A stretch of DNA of 5,343 nt from Caldimicrobium sp964595655 (GTDB taxonomy: Bacteria; Desulfobacterota; Thermodesulfobacteria; Thermodesulfobacteriales; Thermodesulfobacteriaceae). The notes beneath the pieces were generated by a model. That model had not been told where the DNA came from. It made no database searches and saw only the letters and a list, made by a program, of their open reading frames with translations. The first letter of the stretch is position 1, and the number at the start of each line of letters is the position of its first letter. A program made the translations under genes and the position numbers. Positions 1 to 5,343 of this stretch are shown piece after piece. Location of the stretch: NCBI GenBank assembly GCA_964595655.1, contig CAZQQV010000084.1:1-5343 (forward strand). The letters run 5' to 3'.

Positions 1-3
1 CCC

Positions 4-795
4 TTACTTACAATAACTTTTAAGAAATTTTACTTTGTCCTCCAAATCAGGAGGAAAATTTTTATTTAGTAATTCTTCACAGGCCCTTTTGGTTTGATTA
101 AGTTTCAATAAAGCCATGATATAATTTATTTCAAAAACCGGATCATATTTAAGACTTAGGGCGGTTTCAAAAGCGGTCTTTGCCCTCTGGAAATCCCCTA
201 TTAAAAAATATAGGCCGCCAAGATTATTGTAAACCTCAGGCTCTTTTTTGTATTTTAAAAATTCCTCATAAAACTTAATGGCCCCTTGGTAATTTCCTTT
301 TTTTCTCTCTTCTTCGGCATTTAAAAGAAGGTTTTCTAAAAGTCCCCTTTCTCTTAGAGGTGGATAGACCTGGGTTGTAATGGTTTCAGTTCTCTCCTTT
401 CTCTTTTCACTTTCTATAAATCCTTTCTTTTTTGCCACAGGTTTAGGCTTTTTACTTTCCCTTTTTACTAAATTTTTTTGCAAAGATTTTTGGGATTCAA
501 GAATTTCAGGAGAGGAAAGTCGCTTTTCAGTGGGGATCTCCTTTTGAGTTGAATTTTCCGCTAAAATTGGGGGCTTTGTGGCTACCACTTTTGGAGGTTG
601 AGGTTTTTCTTTTCTTAAACTTTCAAGTTTAAATAGCTGAGTTAAATAAAAACCTACTATCACGGCACCAAAAAAAAGGAAAACCACAAGAGAGAGAAAA
701 AAGAGGCGCCTTTTGGATAATTTTTGTCTTTCCTGAAAGGGATTTTTGGATTTTTCTTCTTTAAGTTGTTTTAAAAATTCTCCCAGTTTACCCAT
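4..795 (-). CDS. mshN: MshN-like membrane-anchored periplasmic TPR protein
   Basis: From the ATG at 795 the protein has 263 residues: a basic cytoplasmic N-terminus (GKLGEFLKQLKEEK), a transmembrane helix (about 31-52), a long Lys/Pro-rich disordered linker (60-145) and a C-terminal TPR domain. Two TPRs are clear: about 153-185 (GNYQGAIKFYEEFL core) and 186-219 (PEVYNNLGGLYFLIGDF...AFETALSL). A third is degenerate (220-247). This is the MshN plan. Two cysteines in the last 30 residues (238 and 262) could form a disulfide. The start is uncertain: an in-frame TTG at 810 adds five residues (MWINK) and overlaps mshL by 11 bp, whereas the ATG follows the mshL stop by 4 bp; neither has a strong ribosome-binding site, so coupled re-initiation at the ATG is preferred. 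The stop TAA is at 4-6, and the GTAAGGG at the very edge could be the ribosome-binding site of a next gene. The TPR fold is secure; the name comes from position after mshL. Confidence 0.82.
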   Translation of the reverse strand: MGKLGEFLKQLKEEKSKNPFQERQKLSKRRLFFLSLVVFLFFGAVIVGFYLTQLFKLESLRKEKPQPPKVVATKPPILAENSTQKEIPTEKRLSSPEILESQKSLQKNLVKRESKKPKPVAKKKGFIESEKRKERTETITTQVYPPLRERGLLENLLLNAEEERKKGNYQGAIKFYEEFLKYKKEPEVYNNLGGLYFLIGDFQRAKTAFETALSLKYDPVFEINYIMALLKLNQTKRACEELLNKNFPPDLEDKVKFLKSYCK

Positions 796-799
796 CTTA

Positions 800-2338
800 T
801 TAATCCACAAGGACTCTTATAAGGATTACAAGCTCTGCTTTTTTTGATTCGTTGATATTACTCTTAAAGAGCTCTGAAAGAAGAGGAATGGCAATTTTTT
901 TCTCGGTGGTTTTGTTTCGGTCAAGAATTAACCCTCCGATCACGATGAGATCTTGGGGACGGGCTTTAACAATGGAGGTCATCTCTCTTAAGTTAACTCT
1001 GGGAAGAGTTATAAAATAATCAGCCCCAAAGCGCACATCTTTTAATTCCACTATGTCGCTTTTTATTGGGACAATGTGCAGAAATATCTGGTCATCCTCA
1101 GCAATATAGGGAGTTAAACCAAACAAAATGCCATCAAACACAGAGGAGGTCTGCGTGGTATAAGTAATGGTTGAGGTGGTTGTGCCTGTAGTCACATCCC
1201 TTTTAAATTCCTTAATATAAGCCTGGGAGGTTCCCACACTGATAAGGGCAGGTTGAGAGTGAAGAACCCTTATCTTGGGATTTGAGATAACCTTGAGTTC
1301 CCCATATTCTTTTAGGAGATTCAAAATTAAATTTACATTTGGCTGACCGCTTATGGTTAAGGCAAAGGAAGGTTGATCGGATCGTGTGGTAATTCCAAGA
1401 TCCAGTGTATTAAAGGAAACTCTGTTATTTCCCATAAGATAGTTGGTTATTTCAAACCAATCCACCCCAAGGTTGTGGCCTTTGCTAAGCTCTACCTCAA
1501 TGATCTGGGCATCAAGAATTATTTGTCTTGAATATTTTTTCTTATATTCAGAAATAAGCCTTTCCACTGCTTTAATTCTACTTGGTTTATCTTTGATATA
1601 AAGAATTCCGGCAAGTCTGTTAATATAAAAAGTGCCTTTATTGGAAATAATATTTGAAAGATTTTCCTCAAGGGCCATATAGAGATCAAGACTTTCTTTG
1701 GTAAGCTCCGCATTTATAGAATATTCCCCTTTCAGGGGTGAGGTAGTAACCGCTCCTCCCCCCCCTTGACCAATATTTCCGAGCACATCTCCTCCCATGG
1801 AAGTTTTGCTTTCTTTTATTACCGGAAGAAACCCAAGATTAATAACTTTTTCCTCAAAGGGCTCAATATAAATTACTCCTCGATCCAGCCTGAAATGGAC
1901 ATCCAAAATTTCACAAACCTTTTTCAGTATATCTTCCAGAGGCTGATTTTTCATCTGAAGGGTAATTCTTTCTCTTTCTGAAGATATTTCCTTTCTTACC
2001 TCTGGATCAATAACAAGGCTCAAGCCTGTTTCATAGGCAAGAAAAAAGAGAATGTTCTCATAATGTTCCTGATTGAAAGCAACGGTTATACGCTTCTTTA
2101 AAGGGGAAAGCTCCTTAAAGAGAGGTTCAAGTTTTGGCCTCCCTTGAGAGGGTTCAGGAAGAGGAGCTTTTGTTGCATTCTCAAGAATGTTTCTATAGTG
2201 CGAATAGGTTCTTTCAGTCTCAGGAGAGGGCACTTTTCCTGCGCAGGCAAAAAGGAAACTAATTAGAATAAGAATATGTAAAAGCTGCGCCCACTTCAAG
2301 CTTAACTTTTTTTCCTTTGGGAAGTAAGAGTTCCACAT
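800..2338 (-). CDS. mshL: MshL: lipoprotein secretin of the MSHA-type pilus
   Basis: Outer-membrane secretin of 512 residues. Domains in order: lipoprotein signal peptide with hydrophobic core 17-31 and lipobox LFAC (29-32), so Cys32 is the likely lipid site; Pro-rich linker (36-72); STN/N0 domain (83-160, with ITVAFNQ, LVIDPEV and the LEDILKKV helix); Gly-rich linker (182-196); a second N-domain ending in FYINRLAGILYIKDKP (237-252); and the secretin core (269-510), with QIILDAQIIEVELS, LKVISNPKIRVLHSQPALISVGT, a Thr-rich gate-region segment (383-398) and the closing IPLLSELFK plus ELVILIRVLV strand. The Thr-rich insert after ISVGT and the following GLTPYI and PIKSDIVEL are characteristic of MshL. 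No C-terminal pilotin-binding S-domain is seen. The ATG at 2338 has a good Shine-Dalgarno (AGGGGA, 5-nt spacer) but lies 80 bp inside mshK. A TTG at 2299 would give a shorter leader, KWAQLL onward, but has a poorly spaced site. The gene ends in tandem stops TAATAA. Confidence 0.93.
   Translation of the reverse strand: MWNSYFPKEKKLSLKWAQLLHILILISFLFACAGKVPSPETERTYSHYRNILENATKAPLPEPSQGRPKLEPLFKELSPLKKRITVAFNQEHYENILFFLAYETGLSLVIDPEVRKEISSERERITLQMKNQPLEDILKKVCEILDVHFRLDRGVIYIEPFEEKVINLGFLPVIKESKTSMGGDVLGNIGQGGGGAVTTSPLKGEYSINAELTKESLDLYMALEENLSNIISNKGTFYINRLAGILYIKDKPSRIKAVERLISEYKKKYSRQIILDAQIIEVELSKGHNLGVDWFEITNYLMGNNRVSFNTLDLGITTRSDQPSFALTISGQPNVNLILNLLKEYGELKVISNPKIRVLHSQPALISVGTSQAYIKEFKRDVTTGTTTSTITYTTQTSSVFDGILFGLTPYIAEDDQIFLHIVPIKSDIVELKDVRFGADYFITLPRVNLREMTSIVKARPQDLIVIGGLILDRNKTTEKKIAIPLLSELFKSNINESKKAELVILIRVLVD
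1758..1765 (-). repeat. G8 homopolymer in mshL
   Basis: Eight consecutive G on the coding strand (C on the plus strand), flanked by GGAGGAGCG. It encodes the Gly run at about residues 192-195, in the flexible linker between the two N-domains of the secretin. Slippage by one base would truncate the secretin well before its pore-forming core. Confidence 0.9.
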
Positions 2339-2723
2339 AATAGTCCCCTATTTTTGAAATTTTAATCCTTCCAATTTTGTCCCCTTCCCTGTAAAGTTTT
2401 CCATTAATTATACAAAACTTTTTTTGTTCCTTAATAACAGAGGTTAATTTTAAAATCTCCTGAATCTCCTTTTCGTTAACCTTACTTTTTTCTTCGTAAA
2501 AGGGATTGTTAGTAAAGGCAAAGTAAGAGCTTTCTTTTTTTGGTAAGCTTTTATATTTTCTTAAAGCCTCTAAAAAATTGCGATGCTCATCAGGTATTCG
2601 TATTTCATTTTTCACAGGGAAAAAAATTTTTTTCCAGGAATAATAAACCGCAATTAACAAAAATATTACTGCAAAACCCCAAAAAATAATGAAGAGTACG
2701 TCCTTAAGAGTAAGTTTCTTCAT
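2259..2723 (-). CDS. mshK: MshK: GspC/PilP-like linker protein between inner membrane and secretin
   Basis: Bitopic protein of 154 residues: short basic N-terminus, transmembrane helix (about 10-28), a flexible periplasmic stretch containing an NPF motif (73-75) like the xDPF motif common in GspC/PilP-type proteins, and a C-terminal beta-rich domain (about 89-146). That domain carries LKLTSVI, then ING (106-108), EGDKIG (113-118), KISKIGDYYVEL and a KVKLEV strand. The pattern 'L-x-L-x-S-hI ... ING ... GD-x-I ... KI ... V-x-L' is that of the GspC homology-region/PilP fold, which binds secretin N-domains. It has no lipobox, so it is anchored like GspC rather than lipidated like PilP. The start overlaps the mshJ stop by ATGA. 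Its last 26 codons overlap the beginning of mshL in another frame. A 7A-7T palindrome lies just after the membrane segment. The domain call is good; the mshK name relies on context. Confidence 0.8.
   Translation of the reverse strand: MKKLTLKDVLFIIFWGFAVIFLLIAVYYSWKKIFFPVKNEIRIPDEHRNFLEALRKYKSLPKKESSYFAFTNNPFYEEKSKVNEKEIQEILKLTSVIKEQKKFCIINGKLYREGDKIGRIKISKIGDYYVELLLPKGKKVKLEVGAAFTYSYSN
2344..2349 (-). promoter_or_regulatory. Shine-Dalgarno site for mshL, inside mshK
   Basis: The mRNA reads AGGGGA, a 5-nt spacer (CTATT), then ATG. It is the best ribosome-binding site at any start in the window and decides in favour of the ATG at 2338 over the TTG at 2299. The same bases encode Gly126-Asp127 of MshK (in the KIGDYYVE strand), so the site is embedded in coding sequence. 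Confidence 0.7.
2618..2635. repeat. Perfect 18-bp palindrome GG-A7-T7-CC within mshK
   Basis: The sequence GGA7T7CC equals its own reverse complement. It encodes the Trp-Lys-Lys-Ile-Phe-Phe-Pro stretch just after the MshK membrane helix. The coding strand also contains T_TTT_TTC in the reading frame, a canonical -1 slippery heptamer. No loop separates the arms, so it is not a terminator hairpin. It is probably a by-product of Lys/Phe codons in AT-rich DNA. Confidence 0.75.
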
Positions 2724-3151
2724 CGATAAATAATTTTTATACCCTTTATTATCAATAGGGGTTTTTTATCTTCCCTTTTTGAAAGGGTCATTTCTTTTAA
2801 AGAAAAAAAGGTATCTTCAGAGGGGCTGGTAAGGGTTTCCAGGGTATTAAAAGAGCTTTTCAAATTGGTTAAATCTATTTCCAAAACTAGGGGGATTTCC
2901 TCTTTTTTAAATTCTCTTTCCCAGTTAATCTCTTTTAGAACTTCTTTTAGCCTTACCACTTCAGGCTGCACTCTTAAGTAGGACCGCTCAATTCTATCAT
3001 AGCTTTCCTTTAGGGCCGAAAATTTTTTAACCTCTCTCACAGAGAAAAATAAAGAAATACCAAGAAAAAGGACACTAAAAATCCAGAAAAAAAACTCCTT
3101 TCTATAATAAGTCCCGATTTCCCTTTTTATAAAACTAAAATTCACTTTCAT
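2720..3151 (-). CDS. mshJ: MshJ: short PilO-like bitopic inner-membrane protein
   Basis: Small protein of 143 residues with a basic cytoplasmic N-terminus (1-18), one transmembrane helix (about 19-37), a charged helical, probably coiled-coil stretch (38-82) and a short C-terminal region with two likely beta strands (LVLEIDL, 88-94; PLLIIKGIKII, 131-141). This is the PilO/GspM-type plan, but it is clearly shorter than typical PilO or MshJ proteins of roughly 200 residues, so the periplasmic ferredoxin-like domain can hold little more than one alpha/beta unit. The start overlaps the mshI stop and the end overlaps the mshK start, each by ATGA, which implies translational coupling. Its place between mshI and mshK is the strongest support for the name; the sequence alone has no diagnostic motif. 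Likely role: partner of MshI in the inner-membrane alignment complex. Confidence 0.72.
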   Translation of the reverse strand: MKVNFSFIKREIGTYYRKEFFFWIFSVLFLGISLFFSVREVKKFSALKESYDRIERSYLRVQPEVVRLKEVLKEINWEREFKKEEIPLVLEIDLTNLKSSFNTLETLTSPSEDTFFSLKEMTLSKREDKKPLLIIKGIKIIYR

Positions 3152-4428
3152 GGCTTGATTACGCCTGAAACTTTAAAATTAATTGTCCCTTTTTCTTGGG
3201 AATAGTCAAACTGAGTTTGCTGAATCTCAACGAAAGTTCTAAGCTTTTTTAAAAACTCCTGTGAAAAAAGAGTTATTTCTTCGGCTTGACCTGTCTTTTC
3301 ACCTGAGAAGTTGATCTGATAGGTACTATTGGTTTCTTTAACCTCAAGGGAGGTGATTTTAGCGTCTTGACAGGCCAAAATTAATCTTCCTAAGATTTCT
3401 TGCGGAAGGGGCATTTTCAAAAGTTTTTCTCTCTCCTCAAGATAAACTCGAAAGTTTTTAATCTTTTCTTCAGGATATTCACTTAAAAATCTATTTATAC
3501 TCTCAGTAATTAAAGCTTCCTTTCTTTGAATTTCTCTTTCAAGATTAGAGTTTGCTTTTTTTAGATAAAGACCAAAACTAAGAATTATAACTGCAAGCCC
3601 TGAAAGGGCAAAGGAGATTTTGTAATTCCTTTCAAGAACTTCTTTAATAGCTCTTTCCTCTTCTGAGAGAAGATTAAAAGCTGGGTCAACAAGGGGGGCA
3701 AAAAGGAATTCAGAATACTCTCTTTCTTTAAGGATTACTTCAAAACCCCCCTTTTCAAGCTCTTCTTTGTGTTCCCTTTGAAAAAGAAATACTTTGGTTA
3801 TCTCTCTGTGATGATCCCTGTAAAAGAGATTTTTTAAAAAATTAAGACGTCCAAGAAGTTCTCCGTAGTTTATTCCAAGAAGTTCATCTATCTGGAAGAA
3901 TTCAATAATTTGAGGAAACCCCTCTTTAAGAATAAGGATCCAGAGAACTCCCCTTTCCCCATAAACTAAAAAGACTTCCTCTTTTATCTCTTCTGAAGCT
4001 TTAGCAAGAGCAAAGGGAAGAAAGGCTATACCCTCAAGTTTACACCTTGCCACATCCTTTAGGAGAGTTTTCACTCTTAATAATTCCCTGCTGCCAAGGG
4101 CAAGATAGGCAAGTTCATAAAAATTTCCTTCTCTCTTTAAAATTTTCCAGAAAAGTGAAAAGGGCTCTGTAAAATATCCGGCAGTGTTTACCCTGTCTGT
4201 AAGCCTCAACCTGATTATTTCTTCAGAATAAACAGGAAGGTTTAAGCCATAAATTTCATAAAAAAACAAAGGATTATTTAAAATCAGAAAAACTCTTTTG
4301 CCTCTAAGTTCTTCTACAGTGAGGGCAGGGAAATACTCAAATTTTTTGGGATTTGGGGGTTTACCCTCTATCCCAAGTCCTTCAAAGAGGTTTTCTCTAA
4401 CCAGTTTGACAATGTAATACTTATACAT
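3148..4428 (-). CDS. mshI: MshI: PilM/GspL-like cytoplasmic domain fused to a PilN-like membrane and periplasmic domain
   Basis: Inner-membrane alignment-complex protein of 426 residues. Residues 1-245 form a cytoplasmic alpha/beta domain fitting a divergent PilM/GspL actin-like fold. The usual phosphate-binding motifs are not recognisable: the place where a DxG motif would sit reads VYGERG (155-160). A juxtamembrane PAFNLLSEEE (249-258) resembles the INLLP motif with which PilN binds PilM. One transmembrane helix follows (about 271-289), then a charged probable coiled coil (290-340) and a small periplasmic alpha/beta domain (341-426). This topology matches GspL and the single-chain MshI; other systems split it into PilM plus PilN (or MshI1 plus MshI2). 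The ATG lies directly after the mshM TAA, in the same frame, and the gene end overlaps mshJ by ATGA. Inferred role: linking the cytoplasmic motor to the periplasmic MshJ-MshK-MshL complex. Assignment rests on architecture and position more than on conserved motifs. Confidence 0.82.
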   Translation of the reverse strand: MYKYYIVKLVRENLFEGLGIEGKPPNPKKFEYFPALTVEELRGKRVFLILNNPLFFYEIYGLNLPVYSEEIIRLRLTDRVNTAGYFTEPFSLFWKILKREGNFYELAYLALGSRELLRVKTLLKDVARCKLEGIAFLPFALAKASEEIKEEVFLVYGERGVLWILILKEGFPQIIEFFQIDELLGINYGELLGRLNFLKNLFYRDHHREITKVFLFQREHKEELEKGGFEVILKEREYSEFLFAPLVDPAFNLLSEEERAIKEVLERNYKISFALSGLAVIILSFGLYLKKANSNLEREIQRKEALITESINRFLSEYPEEKIKNFRVYLEEREKLLKMPLPQEILGRLILACQDAKITSLEVKETNSTYQINFSGEKTGQAEEITLFSQEFLKKLRTFVEIQQTQFDYSQEKGTINFKVSGVIKP

Positions 4429-4441
4429 TTAGAGCTCTAAA
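4428..4441. repeat. 14-bp perfect palindrome at the mshM/mshI junction
   Basis: TTTAGAGCTCTAAA is self-complementary and covers the last codons and stop of mshM and the A of the mshI ATG. In the mRNA the GAG part might act as a poor ribosome-binding site. With no loop it cannot form a good hairpin on one strand. Function is unknown and chance is possible. Confidence 0.6.
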
Positions 4442-5265
4442 AGCTCCCTCTGAAAGGTATTTTTAGCTTCTTTTAAGTATTTTTTTCCTATGGTTCTGTC
4501 CCTTTTGACATAAGCTATAAAAAGGGTTCTGTCCATAAGCTTATTGATTAAGCGAGGAACACCTTTTGTCCACTTATACAAAGGTCTTACAAGTTTTCCT
4601 TCAAGGTGAAGTTCTGGGCTTTCTGAAACCTGCTTAATTCTGAACCAGAGATAGGGAAGAATTTCTTCTTTTTCAAAGGGTTTTAGGGTTTCCCAGATGG
4701 CAATTCTTTGCCTGAGTGGAGCTTGTTCGGGCTTTTTTAATTTTTCCGCAAGAGCAGGCTGACCTACAAGAAAGATCTGAAGATTGATTTCTTTTCCCTC
4801 GTTGAGATTGGTAATCAATCTCAGTTCCTCAAGGGTTTCTTCAGGAACAAGCTGGGCTTCATCAATGATGAGAAGGAATCTTTTACCAGATCCTTCCTCC
4901 CTGAAAAAGGCCTTCAATTTCTTAAGAACTTCATCTTTGGTGAAAGGGTTTTCCTCTTTTAGGCCAAGTTCTTTGAAAAGAGCCTGAAAGAATTCTTGGG
5001 GCTTGAGAGAAGGATTATAGATAAAAAGGGGGGTTATTTCTTCTTTGATTTTAGAAAGAAGGGTTAAAACCACTTGGGTTTTCCCAAGACCTGGCTCTCC
5101 TGTTAAAACAGAGATAAGACTTCCTTGATTCAAGGCATAGGAGAGAACCTCAATGGATTCAAGATGAGCCTTTGCTGGAAAAAAGAGCTCTGGATCAGGA
5201 ACAAGCGAAAAGGGAGGCGCCTTAAGATTAAAAAAAGAAAGATATGAGTAAAGGTTTTCCTGCAT
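4429..5265 (-). CDS. mshM: MshM: ExeA/GspA-family AAA+ ATPase of the MSHA-type pilus system
   Basis: Cytoplasmic AAA+ ATPase of 278 residues. Seen: the ExeA-type N-terminus (FFNLKAPPF, residues 11-19, then PDPELFF, 23-29), Walker A GEPGLGKT (56-63), Walker B LLIIDEAQ (131-138), a sensor-1-like LVGQP (166-170) and an arginine-finger-like LRQR (184-187), followed by a helical lid ending in an ExeA-like GVPRLINKL stretch. Known: ExeA/GspA ATPases help assemble or insert secretins, and MshM is their short homologue in MSHA clusters. The C-terminal peptidoglycan-binding domain of full-length ExeA is absent, and no membrane segment is seen. The ATG start is well bounded: an in-frame TAA lies at 5287-5289 with no other start codon between, and the family N-terminus begins at once. 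The ribosome-binding site is weak. Its stop codon directly abuts the mshI start. The family call is very secure; the role in secretin assembly is inferred by analogy. Confidence 0.93.
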   Translation of the reverse strand: MQENLYSYLSFFNLKAPPFSLVPDPELFFPAKAHLESIEVLSYALNQGSLISVLTGEPGLGKTQVVLTLLSKIKEEITPLFIYNPSLKPQEFFQALFKELGLKEENPFTKDEVLKKLKAFFREEGSGKRFLLIIDEAQLVPEETLEELRLITNLNEGKEINLQIFLVGQPALAEKLKKPEQAPLRQRIAIWETLKPFEKEEILPYLWFRIKQVSESPELHLEGKLVRPLYKWTKGVPRLINKLMDRTLFIAYVKRDRTIGKKYLKEAKNTFQRELLEL

Positions 5266-5343
5266 GATTAAATATCTTGTGGGCTCTTATCTATCACTCA
5301 ATCCAGTCCCTCTGAAATTGACTTGTCTATTATCATTATCGTC
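5266..5343 (-). other. Leader upstream of mshM, possibly the tail of an upstream gene
   Basis: Seventy-eight bases before mshM. Read on the minus strand, one frame is open from the window edge to a TAA at 5287-5289 (18 codons, ending FRGTGLSDR), which would leave only 21 bp before mshM. A second frame is open to a TGA at 5298-5300 (ending DKSISEGLD). Either could be the end of an upstream gene, and the piece is too short to decide. A tandem GATAATGATAAT (5329-5340) resembles a -10 box, but any -35 would lie outside the window. No strong ribosome-binding site precedes the mshM ATG, and no terminator hairpin is seen. Confidence 0.35.

Noticed and set aside
796..810. TTG start for mshN overlapping mshL
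   Set aside because: Possible, but the only purine-rich stretch (AAGAG) is 3 nt from the TTG, and the ATG at 795 sits just after tandem stops TAATAA of mshL, which suits re-initiation; kept only as an alternative.
1519..1713. 64-codon minus-strand ORF inside mshL
   Set aside because: Fully contained in another frame of a well-supported secretin gene; no domain, no ribosome-binding site, and a shadow of the coding frame.
1766..1981. 71-codon plus-strand ORF opposite mshL
   Set aside because: Antisense to the conserved N0 domain and Gly-rich linker; no recognisable protein features and no other plus-strand gene in the window.
4784..4987. 67-codon plus-strand ORF opposite mshM
   Set aside because: Antisense to the Walker B region; Ser-rich composition typical of the complement of Lys/Glu-rich coding sequence.
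4..5265. Type II secretion (Gsp) or PilMNOPQ identity for the whole operon
   Set aside because: MshL carries the Thr-rich gate insert and N-domain layout of MshL secretins, and the combination of single-chain MshI, ExeA-like ATPase and TPR protein next to the secretin fits MSHA; no GspD S-domain or PilQ AMIN domain is seen.
1..5343. CRISPR array, tRNA, rRNA, insertion sequence or attachment site
   Set aside because: No spaced direct repeats, cloverleaf, transposase or terminal inverted repeats were seen; nearly the whole window is coding.

Overview
The window is one uninterrupted block of six genes, all read from the minus strand (transcription runs from high to low coordinates). Together they form the assembly-platform half of an MSHA-type (mannose-sensitive haemagglutinin-like) type IV pilus system. 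In reading order they are mshM (ExeA/GspA-type AAA+ ATPase), mshI (PilM/GspL-like actin-fold domain joined to a PilN-like membrane part), mshJ (short PilO-like bitopic protein), mshK (GspC/PilP-like secretin-linker protein), mshL (lipoprotein secretin) and mshN (membrane-anchored periplasmic TPR protein). The extension motor, platform protein, prepilin peptidase and pilins are not in the window. The block runs off the low-coordinate edge, where a motor gene (mshE-like) would be expected.

Layout: 5266-5343 is a short leader, or the tail of an upstream gene; 4429-5265 mshM; 3148-4428 mshI; 2720-3151 mshJ; 2259-2723 mshK; 800-2338 mshL; 4-795 (or 4-810) mshN. The packing is extreme. mshM and mshI abut with no spacer, mshI/mshJ and mshJ/mshK overlap by ATGA, mshK/mshL overlap by 80 bp, and mshL/mshN are separated by 4 bp (or overlap by 11 bp if a TTG start is used). 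No internal promoter or terminator is visible, so a single polycistronic mRNA with coupled translation is the simplest reading.

Inferred working model: MshL anchors in the outer membrane through its own lipid and forms the secretin channel. MshK, anchored in the inner membrane, reaches across the periplasm to the secretin N-domain. MshI and MshJ form the inner-membrane alignment complex, with the MshI cytoplasmic domain facing the motor. MshM, by analogy with ExeA, is an ATPase that may help secretin assembly or insertion. MshN contributes a periplasmic TPR scaffold.

Organism: the sequence is AT-rich, the transcripts are strongly purine-loaded, and the proteins are rich in Lys, Glu, Phe and Ile, short and tightly packed. 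This suits a thermophilic, diderm, low-GC bacterium; a member of the Thermodesulfobacteria is a reasonable guess but unproven from sequence alone. The system itself is of a known kind. The points worth a second look are the gene order (mshM first), the 80-bp overlap that encodes both the MshK C-terminus and the MshL signal peptide, the in-frame mshM-TAA-ATG-mshI junction, a G8 tract in the secretin linker, and the very short MshJ.
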